A stretch of 14,219 bases of DNA from Sphingomonadales bacterium (GTDB lineage Bacteria; Pseudomonadota; Alphaproteobacteria; Sphingomonadales; Sphingomonadaceae): contig JAFLDC010000013.1 in the NCBI GenBank assembly GCA_017302775.1, forward strand, positions 1 to 14,219, written 5' to 3'. Below are positions 7,504 to 14,219 of this stretch, in pieces (within the stretch, counting starts at the first letter, position 1; every line of letters begins with the position of its first letter). The notes under the pieces are model-generated. The model searched no databases and was not told the origin of the DNA. It saw nothing but the letters and a program-made list of their open reading frames with translations. Position numbers and translations under genes: made by a program.

Positions 7504-8194
7504 AGTGTTCGACCACGAAGGCCGCCCCCAGCACGGGGTGCGCAAAGCTCATTGTCACCTCCTGACGGTGCGGCCAGGTCTGGCGCCATTCCTCTTCGGG
7601 CAGGATGACATCCGGGCCGATCGGGTTCTCTGGATAACACTGAACGGCCGGTTGCAAGTGGGCGACGGTATGGGCCCAGCCGGTTTCATAATCGGCTTGC
7701 CATTGCATCATGTAGTTGAGCCGCCTGATCTTCCATACGCCATCTTCGCGGACATAGTCGTTTTCATAGATGCCAGCTTCCCAGAACTGCTGCGGCATCC
7801 CATCGGGCAGGGCGTCCTTGATCGCATCGTGCCAGCCCCCCGCCAGTACGCCGCGGAACCGGCCCTTGGCCGTTTGCCGATCCGGAGCGATGGTGATGAC
7901 ATCCTGCAACTGGAAATGATCGAGCAGCAGACCTTTGACCGGGCCGCGTCGCCCGCCGGTGAACAGGTTCTGAAACCAGGTGCCGTAAAGCCGAACGATT
8001 CCTTCATGCCCGCGATATTCACCGGACAGGAAAACCACAGCACCGTCGGCCGAAAACAGCCCGGCCACTTCCTCTGGCCGGTTGTAGTCGATGTAATAGC
8101 CATAGGCATTCTGCAGCCGGCGGATCGCGTTCACATCTTCCAGTTCGTTGACGCGTGCTTCCAGGGCCGCGATCCGGATTTCGGTATCGGACAT
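7475..8194 (-). CDS. SnoaL_4-type NTF2-fold protein
   Basis: This 239-residue protein resembles the SnoaL-like domain family that includes bile-acid 7-alpha-dehydratase and many ring-hydroxylation accessory or dehydratase proteins. It begins with a short predicted coiled coil (residues about 4-25, EIRIAALEARVNELEDV). The conserved RRLQNAYGYYID at 25-36, a GLFSADGAV segment at 45-53, and a second strand region with QFWEAGIYENDYVREDGVWKIRRLNY at 136-161 follow. Tyr33, Asp36 and the His at 93 are plausible active-site residues, but assignment is by analogy. A C-terminal stretch of about 60 residues extends beyond the typical domain. The ATG at 8194 has GGGAGAG upstream. It is divergent from the SDR at 8260 and shares a 65-bp promoter region holding a copy of the ATTGTTA motif. 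It may catalyse a dehydration or isomerisation, but the substrate is unknown. Confidence 0.88.
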   Translation of the reverse strand: MSDTEIRIAALEARVNELEDVNAIRRLQNAYGYYIDYNRPEEVAGLFSADGAVVFLSGEYRGHEGIVRLYGTWFQNLFTGGRRGPVKGLLLDHFQLQDVITIAPDRQTAKGRFRGVLAGGWHDAIKDALPDGMPQQFWEAGIYENDYVREDGVWKIRRLNYMMQWQADYETGWAHTVAHLQPAVQCYPENPIGPDVILPEEEWRQTWPHRQEVTMSFAHPVLGAAFVVEHFTAMQKKWP

Positions 8195-8210
8195 GTTCGA
8201 CTCTCCCATA

Positions 8211-8231
8211 TTTGTATGTAATGCTAACAAT
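8211..8231 (-). promoter_or_regulatory. ATTGTTA motif, copy C, with imperfect palindrome
   Basis: Minus-strand ATTGTTA (8225-8231) runs into TTAGCA-N5-TACAAA (8211-8227), which matches the perfect palindrome at 6834-6850 in 10 of 12 arm positions and with the same 5-base centre. It lies 30 bases before the SnoaL_4-type gene at 8194 and 28 bases before the divergent SDR at 8260, so one bound regulator could affect both. Confidence 0.5.
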
Positions 8232-8259
8232 CGGCAGGAATTTGGCGAGAGGAAAAATC

Positions 8260-9177
8260 ATGGCCGAATGGCACGGTCGCGTGGCCTTCATCAGTGGCGG
8301 GGTCTCCGGGTTGGGACTGGGCATTGCCAAGGCGTGCAGCGATGCCGGAATGCGGCTGGCCCTGTCATTCCGGAATGAGGCGTACCGCGCCGATGCGGCC
8401 CGGTGGTTCACCGACAACGGCCGAGAAGAGCCGCTGTGGATCAAGCTTGACGTCATGGACCGGGCCGGGTGGTCTGCAGCCGCCGATGCGGTTGAGGCGC
8501 ATTTTGGTGCAGTGCACGTGCTGATCAACAACGCCGGGGTATCGGTGTTCGGGGATACGGCCGAGGCCAGCCATGCCGACTATGACTGGATCATGGGGGT
8601 CAATTTCGGCGGGGTCGCCAATGGCATCGTCGCGTTTCTGCCAAAGCTGAAGGCTGCCGGCGGACGGCGACATATCACCAACATCGCCAGCATGGCGGCA
8701 TACCTGTCAGGTCCGCAAGCCGGGATCTATACCGCCAGCAAGTTTGCAGTGCGCGGCTTGACGGAGAGCCTGCGCTATAACCTGGTCCCGCTGGGTATTG
8801 GCTGTTCGCTCGTTTGTCCCGCGCTGATTGCTACCAACGCGTGGGATTCCGCATTCCGCCGCCCGGACGCCTTTTCCGCGAGTGGTTTCAGCGCGGTGGA
8901 TGCCGATCAACTGACCAGCTTTGGCCAAATCTTCAGCGCCGGCATGGACCCGTATGAAGCAGGCCGCCGGATCGTTGCGGGGATGACTGCGGGGCAGGGC
9001 CTGATCTTTACCCACCCCGAATTCGCCGAGGACTTCGAAGCGATCTATCATGAATCGCTGGCCGCCTTGCCTGATGAAGCTGCCCCACCTGAACGGCTGG
9101 CGGTGGAGCGGCAGCGCCGTGCCGCCAACCAGGCGGCGCTGGCGGGCAAAGCGATCACTCTTGATGATTTGACCTGA
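8260..9177 (+). CDS. Short-chain dehydrogenase/reductase with C-terminal extension
   Basis: This 305-residue SDR has the cofactor motif SGGVSGLG at residues 12-19, NNAG at 90-93, and the catalytic Ser144, Tyr157 and Lys161 (YTASK). After the classical core of about 250 residues, a charged tail (PDEAAPPERLAVERQRRAANQ) makes it longer than the other two SDRs here. The frame is open further upstream, but GAGAGG at 8247-8252, seven bases before the ATG at 8260, fixes the start. It diverges from the SnoaL_4-type gene and precedes the dienelactone-hydrolase-like gene by 80 bases, so it may or may not be co-transcribed with it. A weak hairpin with no T-run lies in that gap. An oxidation or reduction of a hydroxyl or keto group is certain as a class. 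The substrate is not known. Confidence 0.92.
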   Translation: MAEWHGRVAFISGGVSGLGLGIAKACSDAGMRLALSFRNEAYRADAARWFTDNGREEPLWIKLDVMDRAGWSAAADAVEAHFGAVHVLINNAGVSVFGDTAEASHADYDWIMGVNFGGVANGIVAFLPKLKAAGGRRHITNIASMAAYLSGPQAGIYTASKFAVRGLTESLRYNLVPLGIGCSLVCPALIATNAWDSAFRRPDAFSASGFSAVDADQLTSFGQIFSAGMDPYEAGRRIVAGMTAGQGLIFTHPEFAEDFEAIYHESLAALPDEAAPPERLAVERQRRAANQAALAGKAITLDDLT

Positions 9178-9257
9178 CCGCTCGGCCGTGTTGAAACAAA
9201 CAGGCCAATCCGGCGTTGTCGTTCTGAGACCATCGCTGCGGCAGAGGAGGAACGCAC

Positions 9258-10127
9258 ATGTGTGATGATCTGACCGCCATTGACGAAGAAGCGGCGCTGG
9301 CCGCAAGGGGCCTGAGCCGCCGTGAATTTGCCGCCGTCGGGGCAGCCGGGTTGGTTGCCGCCTGTACGACGACTACGGTGGATGGCACCACTGCGCTGAC
9401 CGAAGCGGTGGTAACCGTTCCAACCCCGGACGGGAGCGCCGATGCGTTCTTTGTGCACCCCGCCAAGGGGCGACACCCGGCGGTTATCCTGTGGCCCGAC
9501 ATTGCCGGGCTGCGCGATGCCTACAAGGAAATGGCGCGCCGTCTGGCGGCTGAGGGCTATGCCGTCCTGGCGGTCAATCACTATTACCGCGCCGGACCAG
9601 CCCCTTTGCTGAGCAGCATCGCGGAATGGCGTACCCCGGCAGGGCAGGAAAAGCTCAAGCCGGCGATCGCCACGCTGTCCCCCGGCAATACTGTGCGCGA
9701 TGCCGGGGCCTTCGTGATCTGGCTGGACCGGCAACCCGCGGTGGATAAGCGCAAGGGAATCGGCACCCAAGGCTACTGCCAGACCGGCTCCTTCGCGATC
9801 CGCAGCGCGGCGGCCTTGCCGGGCCGGATCAAGGCCGCGGCCTCATTTCACGGCGGCGGTCTGGTGACTGACAAGCCGGACAGCCCGCATCGTCTGTTCG
9901 ACCAGAGCAAGGCAGGCTTCCTGATTGCGATCGCCCGCAACGACGATGCCAAGGCTCCGAGCGACAAGGACGCCTTGCGTGCCGCCGCAGCGGCATCAGG
10001 TCGGCCGGTCGAAGTAGAGGTCTACAACGCCGATCACGGCTGGTGCACGCTTGATGCGCCGGTCTATGACAAGGCTGAGGCCGACCGGGCCTGGGCACGG
10101 TTGCTGGCGTTGTACAAGCGCCTGTAG
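9258..10127 (+). CDS. Tat-exported dienelactone-hydrolase-family lipoprotein
   Basis: This 289-residue alpha/beta hydrolase is of the dienelactone hydrolase family. The N-terminus carries a twin-arginine motif (LSRREF at about 19-24), a hydrophobic stretch and a lipobox-like VAAC ending at Cys36. It is therefore likely folded in the cytoplasm, exported by Tat and lipid-anchored. The nucleophile is Cys174 in GYCQTG, matching the family's GxCxxG elbow. His260 (ADHGWC) and Asp229 or Asp230 (ARNDD) complete a plausible triad. Classical enzymes open dienelactone in the chlorocatechol pathway, while exported relatives act on unknown esters or lactones. The start is secure, with GAGGAGG seven bases before the ATG. 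The next gene, an exported serine hydrolase, begins 21 bases downstream. Whether it is a true lactonase or a general esterase cannot be told. Confidence 0.92.
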   Translation: MCDDLTAIDEEAALAARGLSRREFAAVGAAGLVAACTTTTVDGTTALTEAVVTVPTPDGSADAFFVHPAKGRHPAVILWPDIAGLRDAYKEMARRLAAEGYAVLAVNHYYRAGPAPLLSSIAEWRTPAGQEKLKPAIATLSPGNTVRDAGAFVIWLDRQPAVDKRKGIGTQGYCQTGSFAIRSAAALPGRIKAAASFHGGGLVTDKPDSPHRLFDQSKAGFLIAIARNDDAKAPSDKDALRAAAAASGRPVEVEVYNADHGWCTLDAPVYDKAEADRAWARLLALYKRL

Positions 10128-10148
10128 CGGACCAGCCAACGGGGGAAC

Positions 10149-11405
10149 ATGAAGACGTTCATCACTGCCATTGCACTTGCCGCGCTGATCGTGCCCGGTG
10201 TGACCAGCGCGCGCCCTGTGGTGGCGAAGAGCGATCAGGTCCGGCTGGACAGGCACCGGGTCGGTATGGCGATTGACGGCTTTGTCGATGACGGCAGAAC
10301 CGCTGGCGCAGCGGTGCTGATCTGGCAGGGCGGCAGGGAACGCTGTTTCCATGCCGCTGGCCTCGCTGATCGCGAAGCTGGCAGGCCTTTTCGCCGCGAC
10401 ACCCTGATTCAGATATTCTCGATGACCAAGCCGGTTACCGGGGTCGCCCTGATGCAGCTTTATGAAGAGGGGCGGTTCCGGCTCGACGATCCGCTCGCGC
10501 TCTATCTGCCAGAGTTCGGCGCGGTACAGGTCTGGGACGGCAAGTCGCTGCGTCCGCCAAGCCGGGCAATCACGATCCGTGATGTGCTGCGGCACACCGC
10601 CGGGTTCAGCTATGGCTGGGAAGACGGGGTGGTGGGCAAGGCCTGGAATGCCGAACAACCACTGGCCTTCGATCACGATCTGGCTGAATTCGGACGGCGA
10701 CTGGCGCGGGTGCCGTTGGTCGCGGATCCCGGAGCCCGGTGGAGTTACAGCGCGGCAGTCGATGTGCAGGCCTTGCTGGTCGAGAAGATCAGCGGCCAGC
10801 GGTTTGCCGACTATGTCCGTGACCGCATCTTCGTCCCGCTCGGCATGACGGAAAGCGGCTGGACCCCGCCGCCCGAAACGCGCAGCCGCCTTGCCGCCAT
10901 GTATCAGGTCCCGCAGCGCGGTACCTTCGCGCGCGTGCCTGACAAACAGTGGCTGGAGGCCAACTACGCCGGCGCGAAACTGACCATGGGTGGTTCCGGG
11001 ATCGTCACCACGGTCGACGATTATATGCGCTTTGCCCGGATGCTGCTGGGCGAAGGATCGCTCGACGGGGTCCGAATCCTCAAACCGTCAACGGTGCGGC
11101 TGATGAGCAGTGATCAGCTCGACCCGGCGGTTACGGAGCGCTCATTCCTGAACGGCAAGATCGATGGGGGATTTGGGTTCAACTTCGCGGTGCGGACCGC
11201 ACGGCCAGCCGACCTGAAGCGCAATCGCGGCGCGGTGGGCGAATTTTTCTGGGATGGCTATCCCTCCATGCTGTTCTGGGTCGATCCGGCGAATGATCTG
11301 GCGGTGGTATTCGCTACGCAGAAACTGCCGTTTGACGATGCGCTGCACACCGATGTGCGCAAGGCGGTCTACGGCCCGGCCTATCTTGGCCCCGCCGGAG
11401 ACTGA
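10149..11405 (+). CDS. Exported beta-lactamase-fold serine hydrolase (esterase-like)
   Basis: This 418-residue protein is of the class C beta-lactamase / family VIII esterase group. A signal peptide ends near VTSA at residues 18-21. The nucleophile motif is SMTK, Ser91 and Lys94. The second motif is Tyr200 in WSYSAA, the YxN position, here YSA as in esterases rather than YAN of true lactamases. The third region reads FFWDGYPSMLFWVDP around 367-380, where relatives usually have WGG, so one glycine is replaced by aspartate. These features favour an esterase or transesterase over antibiotic resistance. A GGGGG run before the ATG at 10149 supports the start. It follows the Tat lipoprotein hydrolase by 21 bases, and together they suggest ester cleavage in the periplasm. 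The stop lies four bases before the convergent CmcJ/NvfI-like gene. Confidence 0.93.
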   Translation: MKTFITAIALAALIVPGVTSARPVVAKSDQVRLDRHRVGMAIDGFVDDGRTAGAAVLIWQGGRERCFHAAGLADREAGRPFRRDTLIQIFSMTKPVTGVALMQLYEEGRFRLDDPLALYLPEFGAVQVWDGKSLRPPSRAITIRDVLRHTAGFSYGWEDGVVGKAWNAEQPLAFDHDLAEFGRRLARVPLVADPGARWSYSAAVDVQALLVEKISGQRFADYVRDRIFVPLGMTESGWTPPPETRSRLAAMYQVPQRGTFARVPDKQWLEANYAGAKLTMGGSGIVTTVDDYMRFARMLLGEGSLDGVRILKPSTVRLMSSDQLDPAVTERSFLNGKIDGGFGFNFAVRTARPADLKRNRGAVGEFFWDGYPSMLFWVDPANDLAVVFATQKLPFDDALHTDVRKAVYGPAYLGPAGD

Positions 11406-11409
11406 GCCG

Positions 11410-12210
11410 TCAGGCCCACCAGAAACAGGTCGCGCGCATTTCGATGCTAACGCGGGGCGGGGCCTCTGCCGGGGCCAGCGGATCGTCAAAGGCGACATGC
11501 GGGACGCAGTGCGCGCGGTCCGGATCGCTGTCATTGGTCTTGAACAGCACGGCTTCATCGATGCCCAGATCGGGGTAGAAAAACCAGTCGTGCGCCGGGT
11601 TGTGCGCGACCACCCAGCTTTCGAACGACCATTCCGGCGCGCCGCCCGGCGGATCGAAGATGGCGTCCGCCACGATCAGGTCGGTCGCGCTGACACTGCG
11701 CGCATCGCACAAGGCCAGCGGCACATCCTGCGGCGCCGGGCTGAGCGCGCGCCACAGGTTGTAGGCGGCGCAGCGCCGGAATGTCCGGCCCTCTGAGCCG
11801 CGCGCCGCGAATTGCGCGGCGGTGATGTCGTTGATATCGACATGGGCAAAGCGGGCCGGGTGCGAGTTGTCGCTGCTGCCGGCCTTGCCGCTCTTTTCCG
11901 AATAGCGCACGATACCTGGCGCGTTAACCTGCACGTCGTCGGCGCCGGTCAGCTCCCGGATCAGCGCCGCAACTTCGCCCCGGTGGACCGCGTCCAGCGC
12001 GGCGCGATCGGTCCAGTCGGTGATTGCGCTGCGATGGGTGATCAGCTGGAAGCCCTCGCGGTCGACCTCCGCCGCGATCATCCGGGCATCGTGAACCGGC
12101 ATGGGGCGCAGGTCGATCGGCACCCGGTCGTTCTCATGCGCGTTGGCATAATAGAACGGCCGGGCGCCATTCCGGGCGACATAGGCGATCCGGGCGACCC
12201 GCGCGGTCAT
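11410..12210 (-). CDS. CmcJ/NvfI-family putative Fe(II)/2-oxoglutarate oxygenase
   Basis: This 266-residue protein matches the CmcJ/NvfI (AsaB-like) oxidoreductase family. Known relatives include CmcJ, which aids cephamycin 7-alpha-methoxylation, and NvfI, a fungal Fe(II)/2-oxoglutarate-dependent endoperoxidase. The visible family pattern includes ARFAHVDIND at 119-128, NLWRAL, LALCDARSV at 165-173, WFFYPDLGIDEAVLFK at 209-224 and VPHVAFDDP at 236-244. His123-x-Asp125 with His238 would make the iron triad, and Arg253-x-Ser255 the 2-oxoglutarate site. These assignments are mine, by pattern. Its ATG overlaps the stop of the hydratase-lyase gene (ATGA), so the two are translationally coupled. 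Such enzymes hydroxylate, desaturate or rearrange small molecules, and a role beside hydroxycinnamate breakdown is unexpected. It is the last gene of the minus operon. No signal peptide is seen. Confidence 0.85.
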   Translation of the reverse strand: MTARVARIAYVARNGARPFYYANAHENDRVPIDLRPMPVHDARMIAAEVDREGFQLITHRSAITDWTDRAALDAVHRGEVAALIRELTGADDVQVNAPGIVRYSEKSGKAGSSDNSHPARFAHVDINDITAAQFAARGSEGRTFRRCAAYNLWRALSPAPQDVPLALCDARSVSATDLIVADAIFDPPGGAPEWSFESWVVAHNPAHDWFFYPDLGIDEAVLFKTNDSDPDRAHCVPHVAFDDPLAPAEAPPRVSIEMRATCFWWA

Positions 12211-13055
12211 CCCCGAAGTTTGGACGTGTCGAAAGTTTCCAGTCCCGGCTTGAAGGTCTTTTCATCAAGGAACTGGCGGGTTGCTTCCTTGCGTGCTGCC
12301 GCGCCGCCAAAGCTGTGCAGCGCTTCCTGCGCCCGGATCTGGTATTCCAGCCCATTGTCGTAGGTCATGTCGACCATCCGCCGCATCGTCCACTTGGTCG
12401 CACGCAGCGCGTGACTGTCCTTCTTCTTCAGGACATTGCAGATTTCCAGCACCCGCGCCTTGAGCTGATCGGCCGGGACCGCCTCGGTGACCAGGCCCTG
12501 TTCTTCTGCCTGCTTGCCGGTCAGGTTTTCGCCCATCATCGCGTGGTACATTGCCTTACGGAACGGCATCAGCTCCTGGGCAACCTTGCTGGCGCCGCCG
12601 CCGGGCAGAATACCCCAGTTGATCTCGGAAAGGCCGAACTGCGCGTCCTCGCTGGCTATCGCGATGTCACAGCCGAACAGCGGGCCATAGCCGCCGCCAA
12701 AGCACCAGCCATTGATCATCGCCACGGTCGGCTTTTCATACCAGCGCAGCCGTTCGAACCAGCCGTAGCTCTCGCGCTGGCTCTTGCGGATCGCCCACAG
12801 GCCCTGCTCCTCGGTTTCGCGGAAGTATTCCTTGAGGTCCATGCCCGCGGTCCAGGCCTCGCCTTCGCCGGTCAGCACCAGGACTTTCACGTCGTCACGG
12901 AATTCGAGTTCCTCCAGCACCGCTTTCATGCGGCGATTGAGCCTGGGGCTCATGCAGTTGCGCTTTTCGGGCCGGTTGAATTTTACCCAGGCGATCCCGT
13001 CCTCGACGGTGAAGGCAACAGTCTCCTGTTCGACGCGGTCAGTGGTCATGGTCAT
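12207..13055 (-). CDS. ech: p-Hydroxycinnamoyl-CoA hydratase/lyase (feruloyl-CoA hydratase/lyase)
   Basis: This 282-residue crotonase-fold protein closely follows the hydroxycinnamoyl-CoA hydratase-lyase family (HCHL of Pseudomonas, FerB of sphingomonads). The enzyme hydrates feruloyl- or p-coumaroyl-CoA and cleaves it to acetyl-CoA and vanillin or 4-hydroxybenzaldehyde. Diagnostic blocks are RPEKRN at 28-33, GEAWTAGMDLKEYFRE at 65-80, NGWCFGGGYGPL at 115-126 and FGLSEINWGI at 140-149. Glu144 is the expected catalytic acid, and Tyr238 sits where the family's substrate-binding tyrosine lies. The usual WGIPPGN is here WGILPGGG. Starts at 13055 or 13049 are both possible; I chose 13055, with GAAAGA just upstream, ten bases after the aldehyde dehydrogenase stop. 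Its stop overlaps the start of the CmcJ/NvfI-like gene. The next enzyme, the aldehyde dehydrogenase, is encoded immediately upstream, matching ferulate or coumarate catabolism. The initial CoA ligase is not visible. Confidence 0.93.
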   Translation of the reverse strand: MTMTTDRVEQETVAFTVEDGIAWVKFNRPEKRNCMSPRLNRRMKAVLEELEFRDDVKVLVLTGEGEAWTAGMDLKEYFRETEEQGLWAIRKSQRESYGWFERLRWYEKPTVAMINGWCFGGGYGPLFGCDIAIASEDAQFGLSEINWGILPGGGASKVAQELMPFRKAMYHAMMGENLTGKQAEEQGLVTEAVPADQLKARVLEICNVLKKKDSHALRATKWTMRRMVDMTYDNGLEYQIRAQEALHSFGGAAARKEATRQFLDEKTFKPGLETFDTSKLRG

Positions 13056-13065
13056 ATCTTTCGAT

Positions 13066-14219
13066 TCAGATGGGATAATGGCCGGGCTGGGTCTCGATCG
13101 TGATCCAGCGGGTCTCGGTGAAGCTGTCGATGCCCTGCTTGCCGCCAAAGCGGCCATAGCCAGAGGCGCCGACGCCGCCGAACGGCATCTGCGCTTCGTC
13201 ATGCACCGTCGGGCCGTTGACGTGGCAAATGCCCGACTGGATGCGACGGGCGATCGACAGGCCTTTGGCGATGTCCTTCGTAAAGACGGCGGCGGACAGG
13301 CCATACTGGGTATCATTGGCAAGCGCGACCGCATGCTCGGCATCGCGAGCGCGGATCATCGCGACGACGGGGCCGAAGCTTTCATCGTGGTAGAGGTCCA
13401 TCGCCGCAGTCACACCATCGACCACGGTTGCCGCCATGATGACGCCTGCCCCCTTACCCCCGGCGATCAGTTTCGCGCCCTTGGCCAGGGCATCATCGAT
13501 GAGCGCGTTGACATGGACAACGGTCTTCTGGCCGGCCACCGCGCCGAGCGGGGTGGCGCCATCGCGCGGATCGCCTGCGGGCATGGCGGCGGCCTTGGCG
13601 GCGAAGCGGCGGGCGAATTCTTCCGCCACGGCATCGACCACGATAATCCGTTCGGTGCTCATGCAGATCTGCCCCTGGTTCATAAAGGCGCCAAAGGCGG
13701 CAGCTTTGACAGCTTCGCCCAGATCGGCATCTTCCAGCACGATCAGCGGGGCCTTGCCGCCCAGTTCGAGCAGGCAGGGCTTGAGGTGCTCCGCCGCGCG
13801 CCTGGCGATGATCCGGCCTACCGCCGTGCTGCCGGTGAAGTTGATGCGCTTCACCTCGGGCGCATCGATCAGCGCGCCAACTACCTCTGCTGCATCCTCC
13901 GGGGCATTGGTCACAACATTGACCACGCCTTCCGGGAACCCTGCTTCGGCGAACGCCGCAATGATGAGCGCGTGGGTCTGTGGGCAGGTTTCGCTGGCCT
14001 TGAGGATAACGGCGTTGCCGCACGCAAGCGGTACCGCGATCGCCCGCACCCCCAGGATGATCGGTGCATTCCACGGGGCGATGCCCAGGATTACCCCCAC
14101 TGGTTCTTTCAGCGCCATGGCGAGGCAACCCGGCTTGTCGCTGGGAATCACCTCGCCGCTGATCTGGGTGGTGATCGCGGCGGCTTCGCGGATCATCCCG
14201 GCCGCAAGGCCCAGATTGA
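13066..14219 (-). CDS. vdh: Vanillin/salicylaldehyde-type aldehyde dehydrogenase (N-terminus beyond right edge)
   Basis: About 384 residues of an aldehyde dehydrogenase are visible. The frame is still open at the right edge, so the true start and roughly the first 100 residues are missing, and the internal ATG at 14196 is not the start. Numbered from that methionine, oxyanion Asn43 (APWN), Lys66 (KASE), base Glu144 (LELGGKAP) and nucleophile Cys178 (NQGQICMST) are present. The KASE signature, GQICMSTER, SGICHINGP-like SGICHVNGPTVHDEAQMPFGG and SGYGRFGG are typical of the vanillin, benzaldehyde and salicylaldehyde dehydrogenase group. With the hydratase-lyase ten bases downstream, it would oxidise vanillin or 4-hydroxybenzaldehyde to vanillate or 4-hydroxybenzoate. 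Exact substrate preference within the group cannot be read from sequence alone. Confidence 0.94.
   Translation of the reverse strand, partial: NLGLAAGMIREAAAITTQISGEVIPSDKPGCLAMALKEPVGVILGIAPWNAPIILGVRAIAVPLACGNAVILKASETCPQTHALIIAAFAEAGFPEGVVNVVTNAPEDAAEVVGALIDAPEVKRINFTGSTAVGRIIARRAAEHLKPCLLELGGKAPLIVLEDADLGEAVKAAAFGAFMNQGQICMSTERIIVVDAVAEEFARRFAAKAAAMPAGDPRDGATPLGAVAGQKTVVHVNALIDDALAKGAKLIAGGKGAGVIMAATVVDGVTAAMDLYHDESFGPVVAMIRARDAEHAVALANDTQYGLSAAVFTKDIAKGLSIARRIQSGICHVNGPTVHDEAQMPFGGVGASGYGRFGGKQGIDSFTETRWITIETQPGHYPI

Noticed and set aside
8195..8230. An upstream start at 8230 for the SnoaL_4-type gene.
   Set aside because: It would place the GGGAGAG ribosome-binding site and part of the ATTGTTA motif inside the coding region. 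The ATG at 8194 is properly spaced from that site.
9184..9206. Hairpin with GGCC/TGTT arms and one bulged base after the SDR at 8260-9177.
   Set aside because: It is short and imperfect and not followed by a T-run. It may be chance and does not show that the next gene has a separate transcript.
12207..13343. A longer version of the hydratase-lyase extending 96 codons upstream.
   Set aside because: The extension lies inside the upstream aldehyde dehydrogenase gene in another frame, and homologues start near residue 1 of the shorter form.
1..14219. Mobile elements, CRISPR repeats, tRNA or rRNA genes.
   Set aside because: No transposase or integrase, no repeated spacer pattern, no long terminal inverted repeats and no cloverleaf or rRNA-like sequence were seen on reading both strands.

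Overview
This is a high-G+C stretch densely packed with catabolic enzyme genes. It has no tRNA, rRNA, phage, insertion sequence or CRISPR array that I can see. The mix of a TonB-dependent receptor with a DIVVTAQ-type TonB box, several short-chain dehydrogenases, NTF2/SnoaL-fold proteins, aromatic aldehyde dehydrogenases and a Tat-exported dienelactone-hydrolase-like lipoprotein is typical of Sphingomonadales (Novosphingobium, Sphingobium or Sphingopyxis). This placement comes from gene style and composition, not from a marker gene.

Left part (1-8194). A truncated uncharacterised gene (minus) diverges from a three-gene plus-strand operon: two paralogous SnoaL-like proteins, the second with a signal peptide, then an SDR coupled to it by an overlapping stop and start. 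Convergent to this is a minus operon of an aldehyde dehydrogenase followed by an SDR. Upstream of that operon is a large TonB-dependent receptor (minus) with a clear intrinsic terminator. A MarR-family regulator diverges from the receptor and converges on a third SnoaL-like protein.

Middle part (8260-11405, plus). An SDR is followed by a Tat/lipobox dienelactone-hydrolase-like protein and an exported beta-lactamase-fold serine hydrolase. The last two look like a cell-envelope pair of ester-cleaving enzymes.

Right part (11410 to the right edge, minus). A tightly packed operon holds a vanillin/salicylaldehyde-type aldehyde dehydrogenase (N-terminus outside the window), a hydroxycinnamoyl-CoA hydratase-lyase and, overlapping its stop codon, a CmcJ/NvfI-type putative iron/2-oxoglutarate oxygenase. 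The first two are the classical chain-shortening steps for feruloyl- or p-coumaroyl-CoA. The matching CoA ligase is not in view and may lie beyond the right edge.

Taken together, I infer uptake of an aromatic or plant-derived compound through the receptor, ester hydrolysis in the envelope, and stepwise alcohol and aldehyde oxidation by the SDRs and dehydrogenases. The most notable non-coding signal is a seven-base word, ATTGTTA, found five times and always just upstream of genes in the left part. At the receptor/MarR boundary it merges with a 17-bp palindrome. This suggests a small MarR-controlled regulon.
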